64,000 bases of DNA from Micrococcaceae bacterium (GTDB taxonomy: Bacteria; Actinomycetota; Actinomycetes; Actinomycetales; Micrococcaceae): the NCBI GenBank assembly GCA_025465475.1, contig JAODMR010000100.1:1-64000 (forward strand). The letters are read 5' to 3'. Every line of letters starts with the position of its first letter. The first letter of the stretch is position 1. Under the pieces are notes generated by a model, which saw only the letters and a list, made by a program, of their open reading frames with translations, did no database searches and was not told the origin of the DNA. Positions 9,435 to 18,010 of this stretch are shown here, in pieces. A program made the translations under genes and the position numbers.

Positions 9435-11261
9435 TCACGACGCGGATTCAGGTTGCGAGGTCAGTGCCATGCTCAGGGGGCTCCCACCGGACAGCGCGTC
9501 GGCCGCCCGGACCAGCGCCAGGTGTGAAAACGCCTGGGGGTAGTTCCCGGCCATCCGCTGGTCCTGCACGGAATACTCCTCGCTGAGCAGGCCCAAATCA
9601 TTGGCGAACCCAACCAGCCGGTCCATGAGTTTCCGCGCTTCCCCGCCCCTGCCGGTCTTGGCGTACTGTTCGACCAGCCAGAAGGAGCAGGCCAGGAACG
9701 GATGCTCGCCGGGCTCCAGGCCATCAAGGGCTTTCTCGGTTCGGTAGCGGAGCAGCAACCCGTCGCCGTCGAGCAGTTCCTCCTCGATCCGGGCCACCGT
9801 GCCAAGCATCAGCTCGTCGTCGTAGGGTAGGAACCCCACCTGCGGCAGAACCAGCAGCGCAGCATCGGTGGTGGTGCCTCCGTAAACCTGGGTGAACGAG
9901 TTCAGCTCCGGGTTGAAACCGGAGGACAGGATTTCGGCGCGCAACTGGTCCCGCAACTGCTCCCAGCGTTCCACCGGACCGTCAAGGCCGTGGTCGCGCA
10001 CCGCCCGGACGCCGCAGTCGAAGGCAGCCCACATCATGACCCGGGAGTGGGTGAAATACTGCGTGTCCCCGCGCATCTCCCAGATGCCGTTGTCCTTGTC
10101 CGCCAGGTGGTTCTCCGCGAACCCGAGCAGGGCCCGCTGGAGTGGCCAGGAGAAGTGGTCCTCGACTCCGCCAACCATCCGCAGCTTTTCCAGCGCGACC
10201 ATGACCTCCCCGACGACGTCGGCCTGGTACTGCTGCACGGCGCCGTTGCCGATGCGAACCGGCAGCGACCCCTCGTAGCCGGTGAACTGGTTCAGCTCCC
10301 GCTCCTCGAGGTGCCTTTCACCGCCGAGCCCGTACATGATCTGCAGGTCCTCGGGGTCACCGGCGACTGCCCGCAACAGCCAGTTGCGCCAGTGCAGGGC
10401 TTCGTCGTCATGCCCGTGGCTCAGCATCGCCTCAAGGGTCAGCGCGGCGTCCCGCAGCCAGCAGTACCGGTAGTCCCAGTTCCTGCTGCCGCCGAAGGCT
10501 TCCGGCAGGGAGGTGGTGGCGGCGGCGACAATGCCGCCGGTGTCCTCATGGGTCAGCGCGCGCAGCACCAGCAGCGAGCGGGTGACGATCGGTACGTAGT
10601 CGCCGTCATTGCGGCAATCGTCGGCCCACGCTGACCAGAAGCCCAGGGTCTCCTCCAGGGCGGCGTCAATATCGATGGCCGGCGGCACCGGGCGGTGGGA
10701 GGGATACCAGGTCAGTTCCAGGTCCACCCGTTCCCCGGCCGTGACCTGAAACTCGCCCGCGTGCCGGTGGTCGGCGGCTATGGGCAGTTGGCCACCGCGC
10801 AGCACCATCGCGTCCGGACCTGCCACGGCCAGGAGCACGTCTTTGTTCTCACCATCCACCATTCGGCTCATCCAGGGCATGGTGGTGCCGTAACCGAAGC
10901 GGATTTCCAGTTCCTGGTTCATTCGGACCGTTCCGCTGAGGCCCTCGATGCGTCGCACCAAAGACGCGCGGCGGTCGTTGACGGGCATGAAATCGGTCAC
11001 CAACACACTGCCGCCGTCGGCTTCCCATTCGGTCTGCAGGACGAACGTCTCGCCGAGGTAACTGCGGGTGAGCACGCGCGCCGAGGAGTCAACAGGGGCC
11101 AGCAACCATCGCCCGTCATCCTCGGAGCCCAACAGGGCACCAAACACCGACGGCGAATCGAAGCGGGGCAGGCACAACCAGTCGACGCTGCCCGTCCGGG
11201 AGATCAGCGGCCCGGTGTGCATGTCGGAAAGCAGCGCGTAATCCTCAATCCGGGATGCCAT
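9435..11261 (-). CDS. Glycoside hydrolase family 15 (glucoamylase/trehalase-like)
   Basis: IEDYALLSDMHTGPLISRTGSVDWLCLPRFDSPSVFGALLG; GGSRNWDYRYCWLRDAALTLEAML. Confidence 0.92.
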   Translation of the reverse strand: MASRIEDYALLSDMHTGPLISRTGSVDWLCLPRFDSPSVFGALLGSEDDGRWLLAPVDSSARVLTRSYLGETFVLQTEWEADGGSVLVTDFMPVNDRRASLVRRIEGLSGTVRMNQELEIRFGYGTTMPWMSRMVDGENKDVLLAVAGPDAMVLRGGQLPIAADHRHAGEFQVTAGERVDLELTWYPSHRPVPPAIDIDAALEETLGFWSAWADDCRNDGDYVPIVTRSLLVLRALTHEDTGGIVAAATTSLPEAFGGSRNWDYRYCWLRDAALTLEAMLSHGHDDEALHWRNWLLRAVAGDPEDLQIMYGLGGERHLEERELNQFTGYEGSLPVRIGNGAVQQYQADVVGEVMVALEKLRMVGGVEDHFSWPLQRALLGFAENHLADKDNGIWEMRGDTQYFTHSRVMMWAAFDCGVRAVRDHGLDGPVERWEQLRDQLRAEILSSGFNPELNSFTQVYGGTTTDAALLVLPQVGFLPYDDELMLGTVARIEEELLDGDGLLLRYRTEKALDGLEPGEHPFLACSFWLVEQYAKTGRGGEARKLMDRLVGFANDLGLLSEEYSVQDQRMAGNYPQAFSHLALVRAADALSGGSPLSMALTSQPESAS

Positions 11262-11266
11262 GACCC

Positions 11267-12139
11267 CTACTCAACCACATTGCCGGCGGGGAGTAGTGCG
11301 TGTACCCTGGCCGGCCAGTTGGTGGTGAATTCCTGAACCCCGGCGGCCAGGCATAACTCCACCTCTTCGGGCTCGTCCACCGTCCACACGCGCAACTGGA
11401 TGCCGGCGTCCAGCCAGGACCGGATCCGGTCCGGATGGGCCCTCACATAGTCGACGCCGGGCCCGGCCCAACCGAGCATCCCCGCGTTGACGCGCCGCTC
11501 CCCCTCGGCCAGCGCGTTGCGCAGCATGCCGGTCACTGCTGTTCCAGCCAGCCGGCCCAGGCCCAGCTCTTCGGTCACGACGTCGGCATCAACGTCAGCG
11601 ACCAGTTGGCACAGGTATCGGGTGGGCACGGTCTCGGCCAGGAACTCCAGGGCGTCCGGACTAAAGCTCATGAACGTGATCTGCAGGTTATCCAGGACCG
11701 AGCTTGCCGGATCCCAGCCCTCCGCGCGCAGCAGGGCCAAGGTCCGCTCCTCCAATTGCTGGCCAAAGGAACTGGGATGTTTGAGTTCAATCGCCAGGCC
11801 CAGGGGCCGGCCGGCGGCCCTCAGCAGGTCAAGGAGTTCACTCAAGGTGAGCAGCTGATCGGAGACCCCGCCATACTCCTCCGGAATGTCGGCCCCCTTC
11901 CAGGAGCAGAAGTCCAGGTCCCACAGCTCCCGCAGTGAGTAGTCGGAGACCGATCCGGTGCCGTTCGACGTCCGGTCCAGTGTGGCATCGTGCAGCAGCA
12001 CCAGCTGCTTGTCCTCGGTCAGCCGCACATCGCATTCCACCCCGTCAACGCCGTCCGCCAACGCCTGCAGGTAGGCGGCACGGGTGTGTTCGGCGAACTT
12101 CCCGCTGGAGCCGCGGTGCGCGTAAATCAAGGGCCTCAT
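11267..12139 (-). CDS. Glycerophosphodiester phosphodiesterase
   Basis: IYAHRGSSGKFAEHTRAAYLQALADGVDGVECDVRLTEDKQLVLLHDATLDRTSNGTG GDPD signature. Confidence 0.93.
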   Translation of the reverse strand: MRPLIYAHRGSSGKFAEHTRAAYLQALADGVDGVECDVRLTEDKQLVLLHDATLDRTSNGTGSVSDYSLRELWDLDFCSWKGADIPEEYGGVSDQLLTLSELLDLLRAAGRPLGLAIELKHPSSFGQQLEERTLALLRAEGWDPASSVLDNLQITFMSFSPDALEFLAETVPTRYLCQLVADVDADVVTEELGLGRLAGTAVTGMLRNALAEGERRVNAGMLGWAGPGVDYVRAHPDRIRSWLDAGIQLRVWTVDEPEEVELCLAAGVQEFTTNWPARVHALLPAGNVVE

Positions 12140-12200
12140 GGTTCCACGCTAGGCCATGGTTCCCGGCCTGCCTCCGCCTGCCGTCCCTTAGGCTGGCTTT

Positions 12201-13517
12201 ATGGCGTTTCCTTCCCCGAGCACAACCGAAGAACAGGATCCGGCAGCATCCTCCGGCAGCGATCGGATGACCGTCGGTGATGTGCAGAAGGCCGCGGCCC
12301 TGCGGCGGATGAAGGGCCTGGCCCTGGTGCTGCTGCTCGGAATGGCGGTGGTGTTCGTTGTGGCGTTCGCCCTGCAGGAGCGGCATCCCGCGTTGCAGTA
12401 CGTTCGGGCCGCCAGTGAGGGCGGCATGGTGGGTGCGCTGGCCGACTGGTTCGCGGTCACCGCGCTGTTCCGCTATCCGATGGGGTTGCGCATTCCACAC
12501 ACCGCGATCATTCCCAACCGGAAGGACGCCATCGGCGCCAGCCTGGGCGAGTTCGTTGAGACGAACTTCCTGTCCGAGGCCGTCGTGCGCCAGAAGCTTG
12601 CCGACGTCCACCTGGCCCAAAAGGTGGGCGGCTGGATGGCCAAGCCCGCGAGCGCGGAACGAATTGCCACGGAAGGAGCGGTGATCATCCGGGCCGCCAT
12701 GACCGTGCTCAAGGACGACGACGTGCAGGACGTCATCGAGTCAATGGTCCGTAAGCACCTGCTCGATCCACCGTGGGGTCCTCCGCTGGGCCGGATGGCT
12801 GCCCAGGTCTTTGCCGACGGGCATCACCACCAATTGGTGGACCTGCTGGTGGATCGGGCCACGGAATGGGTGGGACGCAATCATGAGATCATCAGTGGCC
12901 TGGTGTCCGACCGGTCCCCGTCCTGGGTGCCAACCTTTGTGGATGGGCTGGTCGGCGACAAGGTGTACAGCGAGCTGTACAAGTTCATGCACGCGGTGCA
13001 GTCGAACCCCGACCACCAGGTCCGGCAGCAGATGGACAAGTACCTGACGGATTTGGCGGAGGATCTGCAGCATGATCCCTTCACCATCGCGAAGGCCGAG
13101 GCCATCAAGGGCCAATTGTTGGATGACCCGCGGGTGCGGGAGCTTGCCGGTCGCACCTGGGAAGCGGTCAAGAACGCCCTGCTGACGGCTGTTGACGACC
13201 CGGACAGCCAGCTGCGCATCAAGTTCACCTCGGCGGTGCGTGACTTTGGTTCCCGGCTGGCCACGGACAGCGAGCTGGCAGCGAAGGCCAACCAATGGAT
13301 CAGCGACGGTGCCGGTTACCTGGTCCGGACCTACCGGCACGAGATCGCCTCCATCATCACGGAGACGGTGGAACGCTGGGACGCCGAGGAGACCTCCCGC
13401 AAAATTGAGCTGCAGGTCGGAAAGGACCTCCAATACATCCGCATCAACGGCACCGTCGTTGGAGCCCTGGCCGGCCTGGCGATTTTCACGCTGGCCGCAT
13501 TGGTCTTCGGCGCCTAA
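12201..13517 (+). CDS. DUF445-family membrane protein
   Basis: YVRAASEGGMVGALADWFAVTALFRYPMGLRIPHTAIIPNRKDAIGASLGEFVETNFL signature. Confidence 0.85.
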   Translation: MAFPSPSTTEEQDPAASSGSDRMTVGDVQKAAALRRMKGLALVLLLGMAVVFVVAFALQERHPALQYVRAASEGGMVGALADWFAVTALFRYPMGLRIPHTAIIPNRKDAIGASLGEFVETNFLSEAVVRQKLADVHLAQKVGGWMAKPASAERIATEGAVIIRAAMTVLKDDDVQDVIESMVRKHLLDPPWGPPLGRMAAQVFADGHHHQLVDLLVDRATEWVGRNHEIISGLVSDRSPSWVPTFVDGLVGDKVYSELYKFMHAVQSNPDHQVRQQMDKYLTDLAEDLQHDPFTIAKAEAIKGQLLDDPRVRELAGRTWEAVKNALLTAVDDPDSQLRIKFTSAVRDFGSRLATDSELAAKANQWISDGAGYLVRTYRHEIASIITETVERWDAEETSRKIELQVGKDLQYIRINGTVVGALAGLAIFTLAALVFGA

Positions 13518-13586
13518 GTCGTCCGAGTCTTGGCCGGCGTCAGGCAAAAAACCCGGTACGCAGCGTTGAAGCTGCGCACCGGCGGG

Positions 13587-14366
13587 CTACTTGTCCAGTT
13601 CCCGGAGAAGATCCGGCGGGAGCTGAAGGGGTGCCGGACCGAAGGCCTGCCGGGTGGCGGCGATGACAGCCCTGCCCATGGCCAGGTTTCCCGCCCCGCC
13701 CACGATGGCGCCGATCCCGAAGGGGATGGCCCGGCCCACCCAAGCAGTGCCCTGACGGACCAGCAGCTTCCGGAGGAACATCCGGCGGATCCGCGCCCCG
13801 ATGCTCCGCACGGCCGTTTCCGGCATGCTCCTGCCCACCGCGGTGCCCCACGCCGGGACCGGAGCGCTTCCCCGGCCGAGGGCGTGACTGGACAACCCCT
13901 CGATCAGGGAGGTTCCCTCTTCGCCCAGCATGATCGCCATGACCAGGGTCCGGGTCCGCTCGGGGTCCTGCATCTGGACGCCGTGCAGCTCCGCCACTGA
14001 CTGCGCGTAAAGCGCTGTGGCTTCCAGGAAGCCGACCGTCGCCGCAGCAGAGAGGGACAGCGAAGCAACGGTACCCAGGCCGGGAAGGATCGCCGTCGCA
14101 CCGATGGCCGCTCCGCCCCCCGTCACTCCGGCCAGGAAGTCACGTTCCAGCTTGGCGCTAAGCTCGGCCGTGGTGGCTCCCGGATTCCGACGCCGAAGCC
14201 GGCGGATGTTGGCCAGCACCAGCGGGCGCTGGACGTCGAGCGCCCGCAGGAGCGCGTTCTCGACTGCAGGTTTCGGTTTGCCGTCCGCACCAAACGCAGC
14301 CTTCGCGGCGATCTTGACCGCCGGGTTTGCTTTTGTCTTTCCGGTCCTGCTCAGGTTCTTCGCCAT
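13587..14366 (-). CDS. Conserved hypothetical, possibly EcsC-like
   Basis: Long ORF with Gly/Ala-rich membrane-like segments (GGGAAIGATAILPGLGTVASLSLSAAAT); family uncertain. Confidence 0.6.
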   Translation of the reverse strand: MAKNLSRTGKTKANPAVKIAAKAAFGADGKPKPAVENALLRALDVQRPLVLANIRRLRRRNPGATTAELSAKLERDFLAGVTGGGAAIGATAILPGLGTVASLSLSAAATVGFLEATALYAQSVAELHGVQMQDPERTRTLVMAIMLGEEGTSLIEGLSSHALGRGSAPVPAWGTAVGRSMPETAVRSIGARIRRMFLRKLLVRQGTAWVGRAIPFGIGAIVGGAGNLAMGRAVIAATRQAFGPAPLQLPPDLLRELDK

Positions 14367-14468
14367 AACCACCCTTGGAATCGTTGTCCTTCCCAGCCTA
14401 GGTCACCTCGGTGCCGGGCAGGTGCGGAACGCACATCGCGGACTTTGGCCCGCTGCCTAGGCCCCCCG

Positions 14469-15428
14469 CTACTTCCGGCGGATCCTGGGCTTGAGCCGCT
14501 TCCACCGGCGCAGGAAAAGGAATTCGCTGTTCCGGGCCGCGACTTCCTCCCGCGCGTGCAGCCGGCCAAAGCTGAAGCCGTTGACGCCGGCACCGGTGGC
14601 GGCGGCGCCAAGTCGCCGCAACAGGGGCCGTGATGCCACGGCGTCGTGCTGCTCCCCCAGGATGTCCTGAACTTCCTTGGCCCGGTCGGCGACTTTCTGC
14701 GCCCGTTTGCCTCCGACGGCGGCCCCGGCCTCGGCAGCGTAGCGAAGCCGCCGGGCGGCCTTGCGGGCTTCATGCCATGCCGCGTCGCGGGCGTTCCCTG
14801 CCGGTGCCCGCCGGGCGCTTCGAACGCCTGAGCGGAGCCGTTTCGCGTCTTTGGCCAGCACGGCCGACAGGACCCGAGGAGCCGGACCCTGGCCGTCAGC
14901 CGTGCACTGCGGCGTTGCGAGGAAGGCGTCCAGGTGCTGCATCAGAAGCGTGTACCGGTGGCTGCCCAACGCGTTCAGGACCTGTTCCCTGCCGGCCCGC
15001 ATGGAAGCCAGCAGGTCCTCTTCCAGGAGCTGGACCACCGGCCCCAGCAACAGGTCCGCCGGTTCCTCAGCAGCCAGGCCAAGGAGCCGGTCGTGGAGGA
15101 CGTCAGCGTCCCGGGCCTGTCCGAGGACCCGCCCGATCCACTGCAGCTCGGCGCGCAGCGGTTCGGCGGATGTGGCCGGAAAGAGCCGTCGGTAGCTGCC
15201 CAGCACGGAGCGGAGCCTGCGGGCGGCAGTCCGCATCTGGTGCACCGCGTCGGGAGCGGATTGGCGGACCAGCTCCGCCTGCTGCACCAGCCGGTCGCGG
15301 TGTTCGCGCAGATAGTCCAGCACGACCGCGCCGGCGGCGTCCGCGGGCAGCTTCGGCTCTTCGGGCCCGTCCGGGACGTCAGGCGTCCCGGAGCCTGCTT
15401 GGTTTCCGTCCTGGGTCGTGGCGGCCAT
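14469..15428 (-). CDS. CHAD domain-containing protein
   Basis: VHQMRTAARRLRSVLGSYRRLF and WHEARKAARRLRYAAE His-containing helices typical of CHAD. Confidence 0.9.
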   Translation of the reverse strand: MAATTQDGNQAGSGTPDVPDGPEEPKLPADAAGAVVLDYLREHRDRLVQQAELVRQSAPDAVHQMRTAARRLRSVLGSYRRLFPATSAEPLRAELQWIGRVLGQARDADVLHDRLLGLAAEEPADLLLGPVVQLLEEDLLASMRAGREQVLNALGSHRYTLLMQHLDAFLATPQCTADGQGPAPRVLSAVLAKDAKRLRSGVRSARRAPAGNARDAAWHEARKAARRLRYAAEAGAAVGGKRAQKVADRAKEVQDILGEQHDAVASRPLLRRLGAAATGAGVNGFSFGRLHAREEVAARNSEFLFLRRWKRLKPRIRRK

Positions 15429-15447
15429 AGCCAGAACTATAGGGGCA

Positions 15448-16095
15448 TCACGACCCTGATGGGCGGAAGGATCCGGGCACCTGCACGGTCAGGAAGGAGG
15501 CAGCGTCGGCCACCTCCGGCGCTTCGATGCGATGCCCCATGCCCGGATACAGCTCGGCGGTCAGGTCGGTATTGCGCTGCAGCCAATCGGCGGTGAACTC
15601 CACTGCTTCCGGGTTGATGACCAGGTCTGCCTCATCCCGGCCCCAGAAAAAGGGCACGTGCAGCGTTAAGGGTTCCATGGCCGCCAACAGGTCATTGTCC
15701 AGGGCGAAGCCGGAAAGCCCGACGGCGGCGGTAAAGGCTTCGGGCCGCAGCCGCAGCAGGGTCGTCGCCATGGCCATGCCCTGGGAGTAGCCAAACAGGC
15801 TGACGCTGCTGAAGGAGTAGCGCTGCTGTTGCCCTCCCAACCAACCAAGGACAGCATTGGCAGAACCAATCACCTCCGCGAAGTCGTTGGTGAGGAAGTA
15901 GTCCAGCAGGAACCAGCCATAGGAGCCTGAAATGTCGCGGATTCCACGCAGCGCAACGCACGTCATTCCGCTGGGCATGGCACCAAACAGTGCGCTCATC
16001 CTCGTCTCGTCGGTTCCATAGCCATGCAGCATGATCAGCAATGGCGTACCCGCGCGTTCTTCCTCCGGGCGGGACCAGACGGCTGTCATTTCCAT
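15448..16095 (-). CDS. Alpha/beta hydrolase (phospholipase/carboxylesterase type)
   Basis: IMLHGYGTDETRM, SLFGYSQGMAMA nucleophile elbow, C-terminal YPGMGHRI. Confidence 0.85.
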   Translation of the reverse strand: MEMTAVWSRPEEERAGTPLLIMLHGYGTDETRMSALFGAMPSGMTCVALRGIRDISGSYGWFLLDYFLTNDFAEVIGSANAVLGWLGGQQQRYSFSSVSLFGYSQGMAMATTLLRLRPEAFTAAVGLSGFALDNDLLAAMEPLTLHVPFFWGRDEADLVINPEAVEFTADWLQRNTDLTAELYPGMGHRIEAPEVADAASFLTVQVPGSFRPSGS

Positions 16096-16184
16096 GCGTC
16101 CAACCTACCGTTCGGGCGACGCTTCGATCGGGACAACGATCCCCGCCCCCCCTGTGGGATTACGTGGAATTGTTTGGTTTTATG

Positions 16185-16214
16185 TTGACACATGCCCGTT
16201 TTCGTGGCTATTGT
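16185..16214 (+). promoter_or_regulatory. Sigma70-type promoter TTGACA-N18-TATTGT upstream of fruR
   Basis: Exact -35 hexamer, 4/6 -10. Confidence 0.55.
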
Positions 16215-16224
16215 TTTGAAAACA
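16212..16224. promoter_or_regulatory. Palindrome TGTTTTGAAAACA over the fru -10 region, candidate FruR operator
   Basis: Perfect 6+1+6 palindrome. Confidence 0.5.
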
Positions 16225-16232
16225 CAGATCGC

Positions 16233-16248
16233 TGTGATCTGAATCACC
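16233..16248. promoter_or_regulatory. CRP/GlxR-like site TGTGA-TCTGAA-TCACC
   Basis: 9 of 10 consensus arm bases of TGTGA-N6-TCACA. Confidence 0.55.
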
Positions 16249-16261
16249 GGCAGGAGCCCCA

Positions 16262-17050
16262 ATGTTCGCTGAGGAACGGCAGCAGAAGATCGCCGAACTC
16301 GTGGCCGTCCGCAGCCGGGTTACCGTCAACGAGTTGGCCGAACTTTTCACCATCACCTCGGAAACCGTCCGCCGTGACCTGGCAACCCTGGAATCAGCCC
16401 GCACCCTGCGGCGTGTCCATGGCGGCGCCGTGGCACTGGACCGGCTCAGCACCTCCGAGGCCAGCCTGGTGGAGCGGCAATCGCAGCAGCAGGAGCAAAA
16501 GGCCCGCATCGCCCGGGCTGCCGCCGCCATGCTGCCCACAACAGGAGCCGGATCGATCCTGCTTGATGCAGGCACCAGCACTGCGCTCCTGGCCGACGAG
16601 CTGCTCGACTGGTCGCCCGCCGGACCCGGTGACGCCCTCCTGGTGGTCACAAATGCTGTGCCCATCGCGCACAAACTCTCAGCAAACGCCGCGCTGCAGT
16701 TGGAAATCCTGGGTGGGCGGGTCCGCGGCCTGACCAGCGCCGTCGTCGGTCCAACCGCTACCGAACAGCTGGCCGGCCTGCGTCCTGACATTGCCTTTGT
16801 CGGAGCCAACGGAGTGCACGCCGATTTTGGTCTGAGCACGCCCGATGCGATGGAAGCGGCCGCCAAGCACGCCATGGTTACAGCCGCCCGACGCGTCGTG
16901 GTGCTGGCTGACTCCTCCAAACTGGGCAGCGAAACCCTCGTGCGGTTCGCCAGGCTCAGTGAGATCGACACCCTCGTGACCGATGCGGCACCCCCCGCCG
17001 ACCTTTCCGCCGCCCTGGCCGCGGCCAACGTAGAAGTGGTGATCGCATGA
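16262..17050 (+). CDS. fruR: DeoR-family regulator of the fructose operon
   Basis: MFAEERQQKIAELVAVRSRVTVNELAELFTITSETVRRDLATLE; first gene before fruK. Confidence 0.92.
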   Translation: MFAEERQQKIAELVAVRSRVTVNELAELFTITSETVRRDLATLESARTLRRVHGGAVALDRLSTSEASLVERQSQQQEQKARIARAAAAMLPTTGAGSILLDAGTSTALLADELLDWSPAGPGDALLVVTNAVPIAHKLSANAALQLEILGGRVRGLTSAVVGPTATEQLAGLRPDIAFVGANGVHADFGLSTPDAMEAAAKHAMVTAARRVVVLADSSKLGSETLVRFARLSEIDTLVTDAAPPADLSAALAAANVEVVIA

Positions 17051-18009
17051 TTGTGACCCTGACCCCCAACCCCAGCCTGGACCGGACCATCGAGCTTGCG
17101 GCACCGCTTCTGCGCGGTGAAGTGCAGCGGGCAACCTCCGCGTCCCAGGAGCCGGGCGGGAAGGGCGTGAACATCGTCCGCGCCCTGGCCGCGTCCGGTG
17201 TGAACTGCCTGGCACTGCTGCCCGGGGATGAGGACGACGCCGTGCTGGTCGCCCTGCGTGCCCAGCACATCCCGCACCTCGGACTTTCCATCGGCGCCCC
17301 GTTGCGCAGCAACGTGGCGCTCACCGAGGCCGACGGAACCACCACCAAGGTCAACGAGCCGGGACCGCCGCTGTCCCGCAGCCAACTCGCTGACCTGAGC
17401 GCCCTCACGGTGGCACAATCGGAGGGCGCCAGCTGGCTGGTGCTGGCCGGTTCCCTGCCGCCGGGGGCTCCCGCAGATTTCTATGCACAACTGACCGAAG
17501 AACTGCGTAGAACTTATGGTGCAGCAGCACCGAAAATCGCCATCGACTCCTCCGGCGCTCCACTGGCGGCCGCCCTGGCCGCCAAGCCGGATCTGCTGAA
17601 ACCCAATGCAGAGGAGTTGGCCGAGCTGACAGGCAGGTCCGATCCGGACAGCCTGGAAGCCGATCCCGGGCTGGCGGCGGGCGCAGCCCGCACCCTGGTG
17701 GAGGGCGGCGTTGGCGCCGTCCTTGCCACGCTCGGATCCAAGGGGGCTGTCCTGGTGACCGCCGCGGGAAGCTGGTTGGCCCGCGGACCCCGCATCGAAG
17801 CACGAAGCACCGTCGGCGCAGGCGATTCAGCCCTTGCCGGCTATCTGTTGAGCGAAACGGCCGGCGCTGCCGGTCCTGACTGCCTGCAGCAGGCGGTGGC
17901 CCATGGGGCGGCCGCCGCATCCCTGCCCGGATCAACGGTTCCGGCACTTTCCCAGACCAACCCCAATGCCGTCGTTGTGACGGCCCTGGCATTTGCCAAG
18001 GAGAACTGA
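17047..18009 (+). CDS. fruK: 1-phosphofructokinase
   Basis: MIVTLTPNPSLDRTIEL, GGKGVNIVRAL, VGAGDSALAGYL PfkB signatures. Confidence 0.95.
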   Translation: MIVTLTPNPSLDRTIELAAPLLRGEVQRATSASQEPGGKGVNIVRALAASGVNCLALLPGDEDDAVLVALRAQHIPHLGLSIGAPLRSNVALTEADGTTTKVNEPGPPLSRSQLADLSALTVAQSEGASWLVLAGSLPPGAPADFYAQLTEELRRTYGAAAPKIAIDSSGAPLAAALAAKPDLLKPNAEELAELTGRSDPDSLEADPGLAAGAARTLVEGGVGAVLATLGSKGAVLVTAAGSWLARGPRIEARSTVGAGDSALAGYLLSETAGAAGPDCLQQAVAHGAAAASLPGSTVPALSQTNPNAVVVTALAFAKEN

Positions 18010-18010
18010 A

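Noticed and set aside
16180-17490. 436-aa - strand ORF across fruR/fruK
   Set aside because: Antisense to two confidently identified genes; no recognisable domain.
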